Source of the DNA: Thermovenabulum sp049723235
GTDB lineage: Bacteria; Bacillota; Thermosediminibacteria; Thermosediminibacterales; Thermosediminibacteraceae
Length of the DNA stretch: 33,335 bases
Direction of reading: 5' to 3'
Assembly (NCBI RefSeq): GCF_049723235.1
Contig: NZ_JBNARB010000022.1
Coordinates: forward strand, 1 to 33,335
Below, in pieces: positions 24,444 through 32,047 of this stretch; positions within the stretch are counted from its first letter, which is position 1, and each line of letters starts with the position of its first letter. A model generated the notes under the pieces. The model was not told the DNA's origin. It searched no databases and worked only from the letters and a program-made list of their open reading frames with translations. The position numbers and the translations under genes were made by a program.

Positions 24444-25093
24444 TTTTTCACCTCAAACTTATATCCATAACCTCTTACTGTTTTAATGTAATCTCTGACC
24501 TCTCCAAGCTTCTCTCTGAGGTTTTTAATATGTGTATCCACGGTTCTAAAATCACCATAATATTCATAACCCCATACTCCATTGAGAATCTGTTCTCTTG
24601 AAAGAGCAATGTTTTGTCTTTCATATAGATACAATAAAAGCTCGTATTCTTTTTGAGTTAGATTCACTCTTTGACCTTTTACATATACCTCCCGTGCTGC
24701 TTTATCAATAAATAAAATATCATCATGTTTATCTTTTCTTGTTCTTTTCATTATTGCCTTTACCCGTGCAACAATTTCCTTGGGGCTAACCGGTTTGACA
24801 ACGTAATCATCGGCACCTAATTCAAAACCAAATATCTTATCGTCATCTTCTCCCCGGGCTGTTAGCATAATAACAGGTGTATCATCTTTTTTTCTTATTT
24901 CTCTCAATACACTCCAACCGTCTTTTTGAGGCAACATTACATCTAAAATGACTACTGAGTAAATTAAAGGTTGAAATTTTTCAATTGCTTCATTTCCATC
25001 CGATGCTTCTTCTACTTCAAATCCTTCTTTTTCAAGATATAACTTTATTACCCTTCTAATTTTTTCTTCATCTTCCACCAGTAATATTTTCAA
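24440..25093 (-). CDS. OmpR/PhoB-family response regulator
   Basis: 217 residues. The receiver domain has the acidic pocket (D8, E9), phospho-acceptor D51 in VVILDVMLP, T78 region (MLTARGE) and K100 in DDYVVKP. The C-terminal winged helix (about 128-217) has the family pattern LTQKEYELLLYLYERQ and TVDTHIKNLREKLG...IKTVRGYGYKFE. Start is TTG after AAGGGGTGA. It is the first gene of the two-gene operon with the kinase. It is divergent from the secreted-protein gene at 25292, whose upstream region carries direct TTCAT repeats at an 11-base period, as expected for tandem PhoB/OmpR sites. Confidence 0.95.
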   Translation of the reverse strand: MKILLVEDEEKIRRVIKLYLEKEGFEVEEASDGNEAIEKFQPLIYSVVILDVMLPQKDGWSVLREIRKKDDTPVIMLTARGEDDDKIFGFELGADDYVVKPVSPKEIVARVKAIMKRTRKDKHDDILFIDKAAREVYVKGQRVNLTQKEYELLLYLYERQNIALSREQILNGVWGYEYYGDFRTVDTHIKNLREKLGEVRDYIKTVRGYGYKFEVKK

Positions 25094-25222
25094 ATAGATT
25101 TCACCCCTTGAGACTCTTACGTTTGAGTTAAAAAGAATGTACTAAATTAATTTTAGCAAAAGTTTAAAAAAAAATCCTTATTTGTTTCAATTATTTTTTC
25201 TTAACAGTAACTACACAATTTC

Positions 25223-25238
25223 TTCATTTGGTTTTCAT
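25223..25238 (+). promoter_or_regulatory. Tandem TTCAT half-sites, candidate response-regulator operator
   Basis: TTCAT at 25223-25227 and again at 25234-25238, exactly 11 bases apart, in the intergenic region between the divergent two-component operon and the secreted-protein gene. An AT-rich -10 candidate (TATATT, 25249-25254) lies just downstream. The spacing of one helical turn is typical of tandem OmpR/PhoB binding; the site is otherwise unproven. Confidence 0.4.
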
Positions 25239-25291
25239 ACAACCCCCGTATATTTATAGTTGTAAAACAAATTTTTTTGGAGGTGTTTTTA

Positions 25292-25795
25292 ATGAAAAAA
25301 CAAATAGCTTTTTTGATTCTTGTGGTAGTTTTATTGGCAAGCACTGTAGCTTTTGCCGCAACTACTACTTCCCCAGCTAATTTATCTTCAGGTGTCCCTG
25401 TTTCAACTCTGAATTTGGCAAGAGGTTATGGTGCACAATTTATGTCATCAATTGTAGCAAAACTTACTGGTTTAAAAACTGAGGATGTATTGGCATTAAG
25501 AGCTCAGGGCCAGACTTTTTACCAGATAGCTGTTTCAAAAGGCGTAACAGTAGAAAATTTTAAAGAAGCAGTGTATAAGGAAAAGGCTTCTTTAGTTGAC
25601 CAAAAAGTAAAAGAAGGAATATTTACAAAAGAGCAAGCTGATGAAATTAAAGCAAATTTGAAATCAAGAATCGATAATTGCAATGGCCAGGGTTATACGA
25701 ACAGGCCTCAATCCGGACTGGGTTTGTTTGGAAAAGGTGGAGGCATTGGTAATAGAACCGGACAGGGTCAAGGTATGAGGGGCTTTTGGAAGTAG
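25292..25795 (+). CDS. Small secreted protein, DUF2680-like, function unknown
   Basis: 167 residues. A signal peptide (MKKQ then a hydrophobic 6-19) has a likely cut after AFA (about 22). The mature part has a helical core: LTGLKTEDVLALRAQGQTFYQIAVSKGVTVENFKEAVY, then EGIFTKEQADEIKANLKSRI. The tail is low-complexity, rich in Gly, Gln and Asn (about 130-167), ending GMRGFWK. The core resembles small exported helical proteins grouped as DUF2680 in anaerobic Firmicutes; their function is not known. The ATG follows GGAGGTG. It is divergent from a two-component operon and upstream of the Fe-S membrane gene, separated by a hairpin. Probably a target of that regulator. Confidence 0.75.
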   Translation: MKKQIAFLILVVVLLASTVAFAATTTSPANLSSGVPVSTLNLARGYGAQFMSSIVAKLTGLKTEDVLALRAQGQTFYQIAVSKGVTVENFKEAVYKEKASLVDQKVKEGIFTKEQADEIKANLKSRIDNCNGQGYTNRPQSGLGLFGKGGGIGNRTGQGQGMRGFWK

Positions 25796-25807
25796 TAAAA
25801 ATTTTAA

Positions 25808-25845
25808 AGGCTTGGCAGGGTGATAAACCCTGCTAAGCCTATTTT
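25808..25845 (+). terminator. Strong hairpin with weak T tail after the secreted-protein gene
   Basis: AGGCTTGGCAGGG (25808-25820) pairs along its full 13 bases (one G-T wobble) with CCCTGCTAAGCCT (25828-25840) around TGATAAA. Only ATTTT follows, so termination may be partial and let some transcripts continue into the Fe-S gene. The loop region resembles the inner part of the hairpin at 29093. Confidence 0.6.
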
Positions 25846-25863
25846 AAGAAAGGAGAGATAACT

Positions 25864-26706
25864 TTGAATAAAGCAAGGGTTAAAAATGAAAAAATTAATT
25901 ATTTTAGGCTTTTTACGCAAATATCATTTTTTATTATTGTTTTAATAACCGTAATAATACACTCCTTGGACGAAAAGGGAATTACAATAAATTTACCCTT
26001 TTTCGCCTATGCTTCCTTGCACAGTATATGTCCTTTCGGCGGAATTGTTTCAGTGTATAAATTTGTTACAGAGGGAGCCTTTGTTCAAAAAATACACGAA
26101 TCTTCTTTTGTAATTTTAATGATAGTTATAATACTTTCCATATTATTTGGTTCTGTTTTTTGCGGTTTTATTTGTCCTTTCGGTTCGGTACAAGAATGGA
26201 TAGGTAAGGTTGGGAAAAGGGTTTTAGGGAAAAAGTTTAACAGAATTATTCCTTCAAATTACGATAAGTTTTTAAGGTATTTTAGATTTGCAGTGCTGTT
26301 ATGGATTCTATATGTTACAGCAAAAACGGGCACCTTGGTTTTTGCGGATTTTGATCCTTATAATGCATTGTTTACCTTTTGGACAGGGGAAGTGGCAATA
26401 CAGAGTTTAATTTTTCTTGGAGTAGTAGTAATCCTTTCTTTTTTTATTGAAAGACCTTTTTGCAAATATTTTTGTCCTCTTGGTGCTTTTATCGGGTTGT
26501 TTAATTTTATAAGAATATTTAAGGTTAAAAGAGTTCCCGCTTCGTGCATATCATGCAAAAAATGTAGTAATGTCTGCCCGATGAATATAGATGTGCATAA
26601 AAAAGAGATTATTAATGATCCTCAATGCATAACATGTTTGCAATGTTCCTCTGAAATTAGTTGTCCTGTAGAAAATACGGTAATATTTGAAACCAAGAGG
26701 AGGTGA
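25864..26706 (+). CDS. Membrane 4Fe-4S polyferredoxin-like protein (NapH/YccM type)
   Basis: 280 residues with about four to five membrane segments. CPFG-type motifs at C56, C100-xxx-C104 (FCGFICPFG) and C200-xxx-C204 (FCKYFCPLG) are typical of the NapH/NosR/RdxA-like membrane family. At the C-terminus two ferredoxin-type cluster motifs, C228-C231-C234-C238 and C255-C258-C261-C267 (the last with a five-residue gap), would carry two [4Fe-4S] clusters. Such proteins move electrons across or along the membrane to reductases. TTG start after AAAGGAGAG. It is followed 5 bases later by a membrane-anchored protein. The partner enzyme is not in the window, so the physiological role is unknown. Confidence 0.85.
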   Translation: MNKARVKNEKINYFRLFTQISFFIIVLITVIIHSLDEKGITINLPFFAYASLHSICPFGGIVSVYKFVTEGAFVQKIHESSFVILMIVIILSILFGSVFCGFICPFGSVQEWIGKVGKRVLGKKFNRIIPSNYDKFLRYFRFAVLLWILYVTAKTGTLVFADFDPYNALFTFWTGEVAIQSLIFLGVVVILSFFIERPFCKYFCPLGAFIGLFNFIRIFKVKRVPASCISCKKCSNVCPMNIDVHKKEIINDPQCITCLQCSSEISCPVENTVIFETKRR

Positions 26707-26711
26707 TAATT

Positions 26712-27197
26712 ATGAAAATAAAAATTAAACATTTAGTAGTGATAATATTATTAATTGTTTTTGGCGGTATAGCCATAAGTAATTATGCAGGGTTATGGAA
26801 AACTCAATCAGATAAAATCCCCAAAAAAGTATTTTCATTTGATGGACAGGAGATTTATGACCCAACGGATATTAAAGGATCTTATACCTTTAGTGATGTT
26901 AGTAAATTTTTTGATATACCTTTGGAAGATTTAGCAAAAGCCTTTGGTTTGAATGGTTCTGTTGCTGAAAATTTTAAGTGTAAAGATGTAAAGACTATAA
27001 AAACAGTGTCCCAGGGTGCCACCCTAAGTATGGATTCGGTTAGATATTTTGTTATATTTTACAAAGGAATAAAAGCGGATTTAAAAGAAGATGTATATTT
27101 ACCGGCTCCGGCAAAAGAAATAATAATTAATAAAGGGACACCGCTAAAAGAACAAATAGAATATTTGGACAAACACTTAATCGGCATTGAATGGTGA
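26712..27197 (+). CDS. Membrane-anchored protein of unknown function, coupled to the Fe-S gene
   Basis: 161 residues with one N-terminal membrane anchor (about 8-25) and an extracytoplasmic domain. The ATG sits after AGGAGGTG, only five bases beyond the Fe-S gene stop. Residues about 58-80 carry a short helical motif (FSDVSKFFDIPLEDLAKAFGL) resembling the LxEVAKxxGIPLEELxxALGL repeats seen in some anaerobe Fe-S membrane proteins. I do not recognise the family. The tight pairing with the polyferredoxin suggests an accessory or electron-accepting partner at the membrane. There is a single cysteine (FKCKD) and no CxxCH haem motif. Confidence 0.7.
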   Translation: MKIKIKHLVVIILLIVFGGIAISNYAGLWKTQSDKIPKKVFSFDGQEIYDPTDIKGSYTFSDVSKFFDIPLEDLAKAFGLNGSVAENFKCKDVKTIKTVSQGATLSMDSVRYFVIFYKGIKADLKEDVYLPAPAKEIIINKGTPLKEQIEYLDKHLIGIEW

Positions 27198-27282
27198 TTT
27201 TTTAATTAATTATCAAATTTTTAAATTATAACCCTTTTTTAGGAAATGTTATTTTCATATTATAAATAAAAATAGAATTTAA

Positions 27283-27423
27283 AGAACATTTTCAAAAGCG
27301 ATTGATTGCGAATGTGTTGAGGTACAATCAGTTACTGAAATGCCGGATTACGGAGTTTCCACCGCAATGTTTAAAGACCCTTTCGGATATATATGGATGC
27401 TGAGTCAAATACAGGATAAATAA
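27283..27423 (+). pseudogene. C-terminal remnant of a VOC/glyoxalase-fold protein
   Basis: A 46-codon frame with no start codon or ribosome site ends in a real stop. EVQSVTEMPDYGVSTAMF followed by KDPFGYIWMLSQIQ is the C-terminal signature of PhnB-like VOC superfamily proteins. The preceding 110 or so residues are absent, with an in-frame stop right before it. A dead fragment in the 232-base gap between the anchored protein and the AEC transporter. Confidence 0.7.
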
Positions 27424-27429
27424 AAGAGA

Positions 27430-28377
27430 TTATATAGTTGCCTTATAATAAAAAACCGCAGACATATAAATAATCATACTCGCTATAATATTCAATGTTA
27501 TTACATTACTTGCTAATTCACTGTATTCCTCGGATAAATATTTACTTACGATTATCGGCATTACCAGTGCCGGTGGTGTAACAAGAAAGGTGAAAAAGGC
27601 ATGGTTGAAAACAGGATCAGTAGAAATTAGTTTATCTATGACAGTATATTTAAAAAAATAACCGGTAGAAAAAATTATACTCATTCTTATTAGAATAAGC
27701 TTTAATGAATCTTTAATGTAATTTAAATTAAAAGAAATGTTATAACCAAGAACAATTAGAATTAATGGGGTAGTAAGGGATGATAGGGATTCGATTGTTG
27801 AAAAGATACCCTTATAGATAACATTAGAGGCTAAAAGGGTATCTATATTTAATTTATTTAGAAGGATTCCGGACATTACACCAATAATTATAGGACTTAT
27901 AAGGGTTTTCAGGCTTTCTTTTAAAGAAGGTCTTTGTTTTTTGAAAACGAATTGTAAAAATGAACAAAGAAGTATCCATAAATATATTTCATGTCCCACG
28001 CTAAAAAGGGTAAATTTGCCGAGGTGCTGAACATCATACACCGCAAGGAAAAATGGAATACCGATGAATCCTGCAGCGCAACCGGTGCTGATAAATAGCA
28101 CCAGGGGGTGAGAAAGCAATTTAAATCTATTAACAATTATTGCAGCGGTTAAAAAAATAATTTCCATTAGAATCACCAGTAAAAAAAGTAAGAAGTGTTC
28201 GTTTTTTATTTCCATAGTCATAAAAGAAGAAAATAATAGACAGGGCAGGGAGATATTTATAATAAATTCTTTAATATCGTTTATTGTGGAAGTTTTAAAA
28301 ACACCTGTGATTCTGAAAAATTTTCCCAGCCCCAGCAAGATAATTAAATGGATCATTTTTGCAAATATATTGCTCAA
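27430..28377 (-). CDS. AEC-family (auxin efflux carrier-like) transporter
   Basis: 315 residues with about ten hydrophobic segments in two halves, as in AEC/Mem_trans carriers. Family features include the N-terminal FRITGVFKTSTINDIKEFIINISLPCLLFSSF and the C-terminal SYLVTPPALVMPIIVSKY-like region (here FLVTPPALVMPIIVSKYL). Bacterial members carry organic acids such as malate or are of unknown substrate. TTG start with GGAGGAGG upstream. No metabolic neighbour indicates a substrate. An extended -10 promoter lies 36 bases upstream. Confidence 0.88.
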   Translation of the reverse strand: MSNIFAKMIHLIILLGLGKFFRITGVFKTSTINDIKEFIINISLPCLLFSSFMTMEIKNEHFLLFLLVILMEIIFLTAAIIVNRFKLLSHPLVLFISTGCAAGFIGIPFFLAVYDVQHLGKFTLFSVGHEIYLWILLCSFLQFVFKKQRPSLKESLKTLISPIIIGVMSGILLNKLNIDTLLASNVIYKGIFSTIESLSSLTTPLILIVLGYNISFNLNYIKDSLKLILIRMSIIFSTGYFFKYTVIDKLISTDPVFNHAFFTFLVTPPALVMPIIVSKYLSEEYSELASNVITLNIIASMIIYMSAVFYYKATI

Positions 28378-28412
28378 AATAAGTCCTCCTCCGACAAATA
28401 TCTTAATTATTT

Positions 28413-28421
28413 ATTATACCA
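28413..28421 (-). promoter_or_regulatory. Extended -10 promoter of the AEC transporter gene
   Basis: On the minus strand TGGTATAAT (TATAAT at 28418-28413), the same extended form as the hydF promoter, 36 bases before the TTG start. No clear -35. Confidence 0.6.
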
Positions 28422-28500
28422 GACCAGTTAATTTCTAAAGTACAATTTTTGAAATTCTGTCAGTAGTATAAAAAATGGGGAATTTATTGATGCTGACACT

Positions 28501-28540
28501 AAAGCTAAGCCTAATATGAATGGGGGATTAGATTGATAAT
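28501..28540. repeat. Left copy of a 40-base direct repeat
   Basis: The block AATATGAATGG...GATTGATAA here recurs at 31349-31389 in the same orientation with about 85 percent identity (five substitutions and one single-base gap). The two copies bracket the Nudix and tannase-like genes. No protein is encoded by it on the plus strand. Confidence 0.6.
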
Positions 28541-28611
28541 GCAGGAATCACTGGCGGGGCCGGGGTTACAATTGGGCAAATATGATGAAAAATGGCAGGG
28601 GAGGAGTTTTT

Positions 28612-29049
28612 ATGTATCCTAATTATCGAATATCCGTAGAAATCATTTTGTTGCATGAAGGAAAGGTTCTTTTGACCAAACGTGCACCGCATTGTAAGGT
28701 TGCTCCAAACGTCTGGAATGTTCCAGCAGGAAAAATAAAATACGATGAAATTCCCATTCAAGGTATGTATCGAGAAGCAAAAGAGGAAATCAATTTGGAT
28801 GTGGAATTGCTGGAAGAATTATCGGTAAGGAACTTTAAAGGTAAAAGTGGGGATGAAGATATATACCGCGTCGTGTTTACATACCTTGTCAAACCTAAAA
28901 ACAATGATATTTCTTTGCTCAAACTGAACGATGAACACTCAGAGTTAGCCTGGATTACGAAAGAAGATTTAAATAATCCAAGATATGAAACGCTCCACCC
29001 CGATATACGAAATATTCTTTTAACGAAGTGTTTAAGTAAAGATGAATAA
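28612..29049 (+). CDS. Nudix hydrolase
   Basis: 145 residues. The Nudix box is present at 40-61: G40, E46 and the metal-binding R54-E55-x-x-E58-E59. The usual glycine after the box is asparagine (EEINLDV), a mild deviation. The fold is a single Nudix domain with no fusion, and the substrate (a nucleoside diphosphate derivative) cannot be told. The ATG after GGGGAGGAG is preferred; the open frame extends 10 codons upstream through that site. A strong hairpin terminator follows. It stands alone between the AEC transporter and the tannase-like gene, within a segment bracketed by direct repeats. Confidence 0.88.
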   Translation: MYPNYRISVEIILLHEGKVLLTKRAPHCKVAPNVWNVPAGKIKYDEIPIQGMYREAKEEINLDVELLEELSVRNFKGKSGDEDIYRVVFTYLVKPKNNDISLLKLNDEHSELAWITKEDLNNPRYETLHPDIRNILLTKCLSKDE

Positions 29050-29092
29050 AGAGATGGTATAAAACTAAATAATTCTAATGTTTTATAAAGGG

Positions 29093-29156
29093 AAAAGGCT
29101 GCTTGGTATAGGGGTGATACACCCTGCTTGGAGTATACAAGCAGCCTTTTATATTT
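29093..29156 (+). terminator. Nested hairpin terminator after the Nudix gene
   Basis: AAAAGGCTGCTTG (29093-29105) pairs perfectly with CAAGCAGCCTTTT (29138-29150). Inside are GTATA/TATAC and an inner GGGTG-ATA-CACCC hairpin. T-rich sequence follows. The inner part (AGGGGTGATACACCCTGCTT) resembles the hairpin core at 25811-25835. The following 180 bases up to 29339 are AT-rich, with a 15-base direct repeat (29253, 29298) and no gene. Confidence 0.8.
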
Positions 29157-29252
29157 ATTTCAATGATAAATTTAGAAATGCAATTTATTAATTTTCAAAA
29201 TGAAATAAATTAGAAATTAAATGAAATAACAATATTCTATAAAGCAGATAAA

Positions 29253-29313
29253 TGGGAATATTTTAAAATGGCATAATTATTGCTATAGTTTATATTTTGG
29301 GATATTTTAAAAA
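29253..29313 (+). repeat. Direct repeat TGGGA(A)TATTTTAAAA upstream of the tannase-like gene
   Basis: TGGGAATATTTTAAAA (29253-29268) and TGGGATATTTTAAAAA (29298-29313), 45 bases apart, in the 289-base region preceding the secreted esterase. The second copy ends about 25 bases before the start codon. Possibly paired regulator sites; AT-richness makes chance similarity possible. Confidence 0.35.
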
Positions 29314-29339
29314 TTAAAATTAAGAGAGGAGGTATATTA

Positions 29340-31256
29340 ATGAAACTTAGAAGGCTGTTTGCTGCTATCCTTGTTTTGTCTTTCGTGTTAATGTCTTTTA
29401 CAACAGTATCCTTAGTATCGGACAAGGCAAAAGCAATGGCAAGCCCCATTGCAACGGTATCCAAAACATCGGATGCTGTAAAAGCTACATTTAACCCTCA
29501 AACAGTAATCGTGGATGGTAAAAAGTTCAGGGTCGAAGCCTATAATATCGATGGATACAACTACTTTAAGCTCAGGGATATTGCTCAGCTGCTGAACGGG
29601 ACGAAATCGCAGTTCAATGTTAGCGGTGATGCTGGTGCGAAAACCGTGTTTGCAACCCTTAGTGAGTCTTATCAATCTGCGGGAAACGAACTAAAAATTG
29701 GTAAGGATAATTCAAACTCATGTGTTCATAGTTCATGGAAATTAGTGGTCAACGGACTTGATATTGATGTTAATAAATATATTATAGGTGGGTATCACTT
29801 CTTTAAACTGCGCGATTTAGGAACTGCTTTCGGTTTTGCCGTAGCATATGATAGTAGCACTAATTCTACCGTTATTACAAGTGGTAAGGTAAGTTTGGTA
29901 TTCAATGATAAAGATTATACTATAAAGACGGTTACCTTTGGCGATAAGACCATAACTTACCGTGCGTATGAAAACATCATTTATGTTTCAAATCCTGTAG
30001 ATGCTAATTATCAAATTATGAATGTATACATACCTGAAGAGTATTTTGAAGGAAAAAATATAGGAAGCTATAACGCCGCAAATGCACCTATCTTTTTACC
30101 AAACAAGGTGGGCGGTTACATGCCTGCAAAGCCAGATAGCCCGGGATTTAAACAGGATGGAAGTCCGAATGCATCTCTAATAGCTCTTTCAAAAGGGTAT
30201 GTGGTAGCGTCACCGGGTGCACGCGGTAGAACCCTGAAAGCTGAAAATGGCATGAATACAGGGAAAGCACCTGCTTGTATTGTTGATTTAAAAGCAGCCG
30301 TAAGATACCTTCGTTATAATGACAAGATAATGCCCGGTAGTGCGGAAAGAATAATCTCTAACGGCACAAGTGCAGGTGGAGCTATTTCCTCACTGCTGGG
30401 AGCAACTGGTAATAATGCCGATTATGAGCCTTATTTAGAGGAAATCGGAGCGGCTGCAACGCGAGACGATATTTTTGCAGCTTCCTGCTACTGTCCTATC
30501 ACAAATCTGGATAATTCTGATACGGCTTATGAATGGGAGTTCAATGGTGTAAATGAGTTTAATTTTGCCGGAAGACAGGGTACTTTAACAGAAGAGCAAA
30601 TTAAGATTTCTAACCAGTTAAAAGCAATGTTCCCAGCATATGTAAATAGTTTAGGGCTTAAGAAAGCTGACGGTACTCCGCTTACGTTAGATTCAAATGG
30701 TAACGGTCCATTTAAAGATTACGTAAAATCCTTCTTAATTGCATCGGCTCAAAAAGCATTAAATAAAGGTGTAAACTTATCAGCTATAGATGCTTTAACA
30801 ATAAAAGATGGGAAAGTAGTAGATATTGATTTTGAAAAATATATCAAATACATTACCAGGATGAAACCAACCCCCGCTTTTGACGCTTTGGATTTAAGCA
30901 GCTGGGAGAATAGCTTATTTGGCACAGCAACTGTAGACAGTCAGCATTTTACAAAGTTCAGCAAGGAAAACAGCACAAAGGATGGAACTCTTGCTGATGC
31001 AAAGATAATTAAGATGATGAATCCAATGTACTATATCGGGACTAAAGGGACAACAACTGCTAAATACTGGCGTATACGTCATGGTGCAATGGACAGAGAT
31101 ACTTCTTTTGCCATTCCGGTAATTCTTGCTACAAAACTGCAAAATGAAGGCTATGATGTAGATTTTGAAATACCCTGGGGTGTTGGGCACGGTGGAGATT
31201 ATGACTTGGAAGAACTCTTTAACTGGATTGAGGAAACGGTGAAAAAAGCGAAATAA
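29340..31256 (+). CDS. Secreted tannase-like (subtype B) esterase with N-terminal repeat domain
   Basis: 638 residues. A signal peptide (hydrophobic 8-26) has a likely cut after AKA (about 32-34). Residues about 50-185 hold two copies of the YxYFKLRD motif (73-85 and 152-164), like the copper-amine-oxidase N-terminal-like stalk domains of many exported Firmicute proteins. Residues about 205-638 are an alpha/beta hydrolase: nucleophile S344 in NGTSAGGAIS, acid D585 (AMDRDTS) and H617 (GVGHGGDYD), spaced like the triad of characterised bacterial tannases. CYCPITNLDNSDTAYEW is also typical of subtype B tannases. It would hydrolyse gallate or related aromatic esters outside the cell, though other esters are possible. 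AGAGGAGG precedes the ATG. It is monocistronic, with its own hairpin terminator. Confidence 0.82.
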   Translation: MKLRRLFAAILVLSFVLMSFTTVSLVSDKAKAMASPIATVSKTSDAVKATFNPQTVIVDGKKFRVEAYNIDGYNYFKLRDIAQLLNGTKSQFNVSGDAGAKTVFATLSESYQSAGNELKIGKDNSNSCVHSSWKLVVNGLDIDVNKYIIGGYHFFKLRDLGTAFGFAVAYDSSTNSTVITSGKVSLVFNDKDYTIKTVTFGDKTITYRAYENIIYVSNPVDANYQIMNVYIPEEYFEGKNIGSYNAANAPIFLPNKVGGYMPAKPDSPGFKQDGSPNASLIALSKGYVVASPGARGRTLKAENGMNTGKAPACIVDLKAAVRYLRYNDKIMPGSAERIISNGTSAGGAISSLLGATGNNADYEPYLEEIGAAATRDDIFAASCYCPITNLDNSDTAYEWEFNGVNEFNFAGRQGTLTEEQIKISNQLKAMFPAYVNSLGLKKADGTPLTLDSNGNGPFKDYVKSFLIASAQKALNKGVNLSAIDALTIKDGKVVDIDFEKYIKYITRMKPTPAFDALDLSSWENSLFGTATVDSQHFTKFSKENSTKDGTLADAKIIKMMNPMYYIGTKGTTTAKYWRIRHGAMDRDTSFAIPVILATKLQNEGYDVDFEIPWGVGHGGDYDLEELFNWIEETVKKAK

Positions 31257-31272
31257 TGAAAAGAGAGGAGTT

Positions 31273-31312
31273 GGGGTGGGCATTTTATTCAATACCCACC
31301 CCCACTTTATTC
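31273..31312 (+). terminator. Terminator of the tannase-like gene
   Basis: GGGGTGGG (31273-31280) pairs with CCCACCCC (31295-31302) around an AT-rich loop, followed by CACTTTATT. The tail is only moderately T-rich. Confidence 0.65.
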
Positions 31313-31348
31313 TAGCACCTGCAAAAAGAAGAATCGCTGTTTCTAAAA

Positions 31349-31389
31349 AAAGATAGGCCGAATATGAATGGTGGATTTAGATTGATAAA
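31349..31389. repeat. Right copy of the 40-base direct repeat
   Basis: Same block as at 28501-28540, same orientation. It overlaps the last four codons and stop of the acyltransferase gene on the minus strand (TTA TCA ATC TAA), so the end of that gene is made of repeat sequence. Confidence 0.6.
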
Positions 31390-32000
31390 TTCTTACATAT
31401 AACTTCTCTTATATAATTTGCTAAAAAAACATACATTTCCTTTTTATTTTCCTCATTTAAATTTTCTATAAAAATAGGTTTCTCAATAAATACTTTGATT
31501 CTTGCTCTTTTTGGAATCCACTTGCCTGGTGGAAGTACTTTATACGACCCTATTATAGCGATGGGCAGAATAGGCGCCTTTGCTCTAAGAGAAAGAAAGG
31601 CAAAACCGGGTTTAAATTCACTGACCTCTTCGTTTATGCTAATGCCACCTTCAGGAAAAATACCTATAACCTTACCTTCTTTTAATAATTCAATTGCTTT
31701 TTTTAGGGTTTTTAGATCTTCCTTTTTTTCTTTTACGGGCAGCACCCCAGTAATTTTCAAAATAATGCTTAAAAAGGGTATTTTAAACAAATATGAAGCA
31801 GCAAGAAATTTAATATTATAAGGTAATGCCACCATTAAAATCATTGGGTCCAAAATACTTTTATGATTTGATACAACTATAAGAGGGCCTTTTTTGGGGA
31901 GATTTTCCTCCCCTATTACTTCGATTTTAGTAAATATCCTAAATAAAAAGCAAAGTATTACCTTTCCCAAAATGTAAAAAAAACTTTTTATTAACTCCAT
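31377..32000 (-). CDS. plsC: 1-acyl-sn-glycerol-3-phosphate acyltransferase-like protein (PlsC family)
   Basis: 207 residues. An N-terminal membrane segment (about 5-24) precedes the acyltransferase core with catalytic NHxxxxD (N45, H46, D51, in VSNHKSILDP), the substrate-site FPEGG (115-119) and the later PILPIAIIGS block. It would acylate lysophosphatidate in phospholipid synthesis. Start is ATG with AGGAGG upstream. The length is normal. The C-terminal codons lie in a repeated sequence (31349-31389), so the last residues may have been replaced. Other lysophospholipid acyltransferases share these motifs, so the exact substrate is inferred. Confidence 0.87.
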   Translation of the reverse strand: MELIKSFFYILGKVILCFLFRIFTKIEVIGEENLPKKGPLIVVSNHKSILDPMILMVALPYNIKFLAASYLFKIPFLSIILKITGVLPVKEKKEDLKTLKKAIELLKEGKVIGIFPEGGISINEEVSEFKPGFAFLSLRAKAPILPIAIIGSYKVLPPGKWIPKRARIKVFIEKPIFIENLNEENKKEMYVFLANYIREVICKNLSI

Positions 32001-32047
32001 TTATATTCCTCCTGTAAAGTATCTACTTGCAATTATATAATATAGCG

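Noticed and set aside
28538..28621. 27-codon frame upstream of and overlapping the Nudix start
   Set aside because: No ribosome site; it starts inside the repeat copy and overlaps the real start in another frame.
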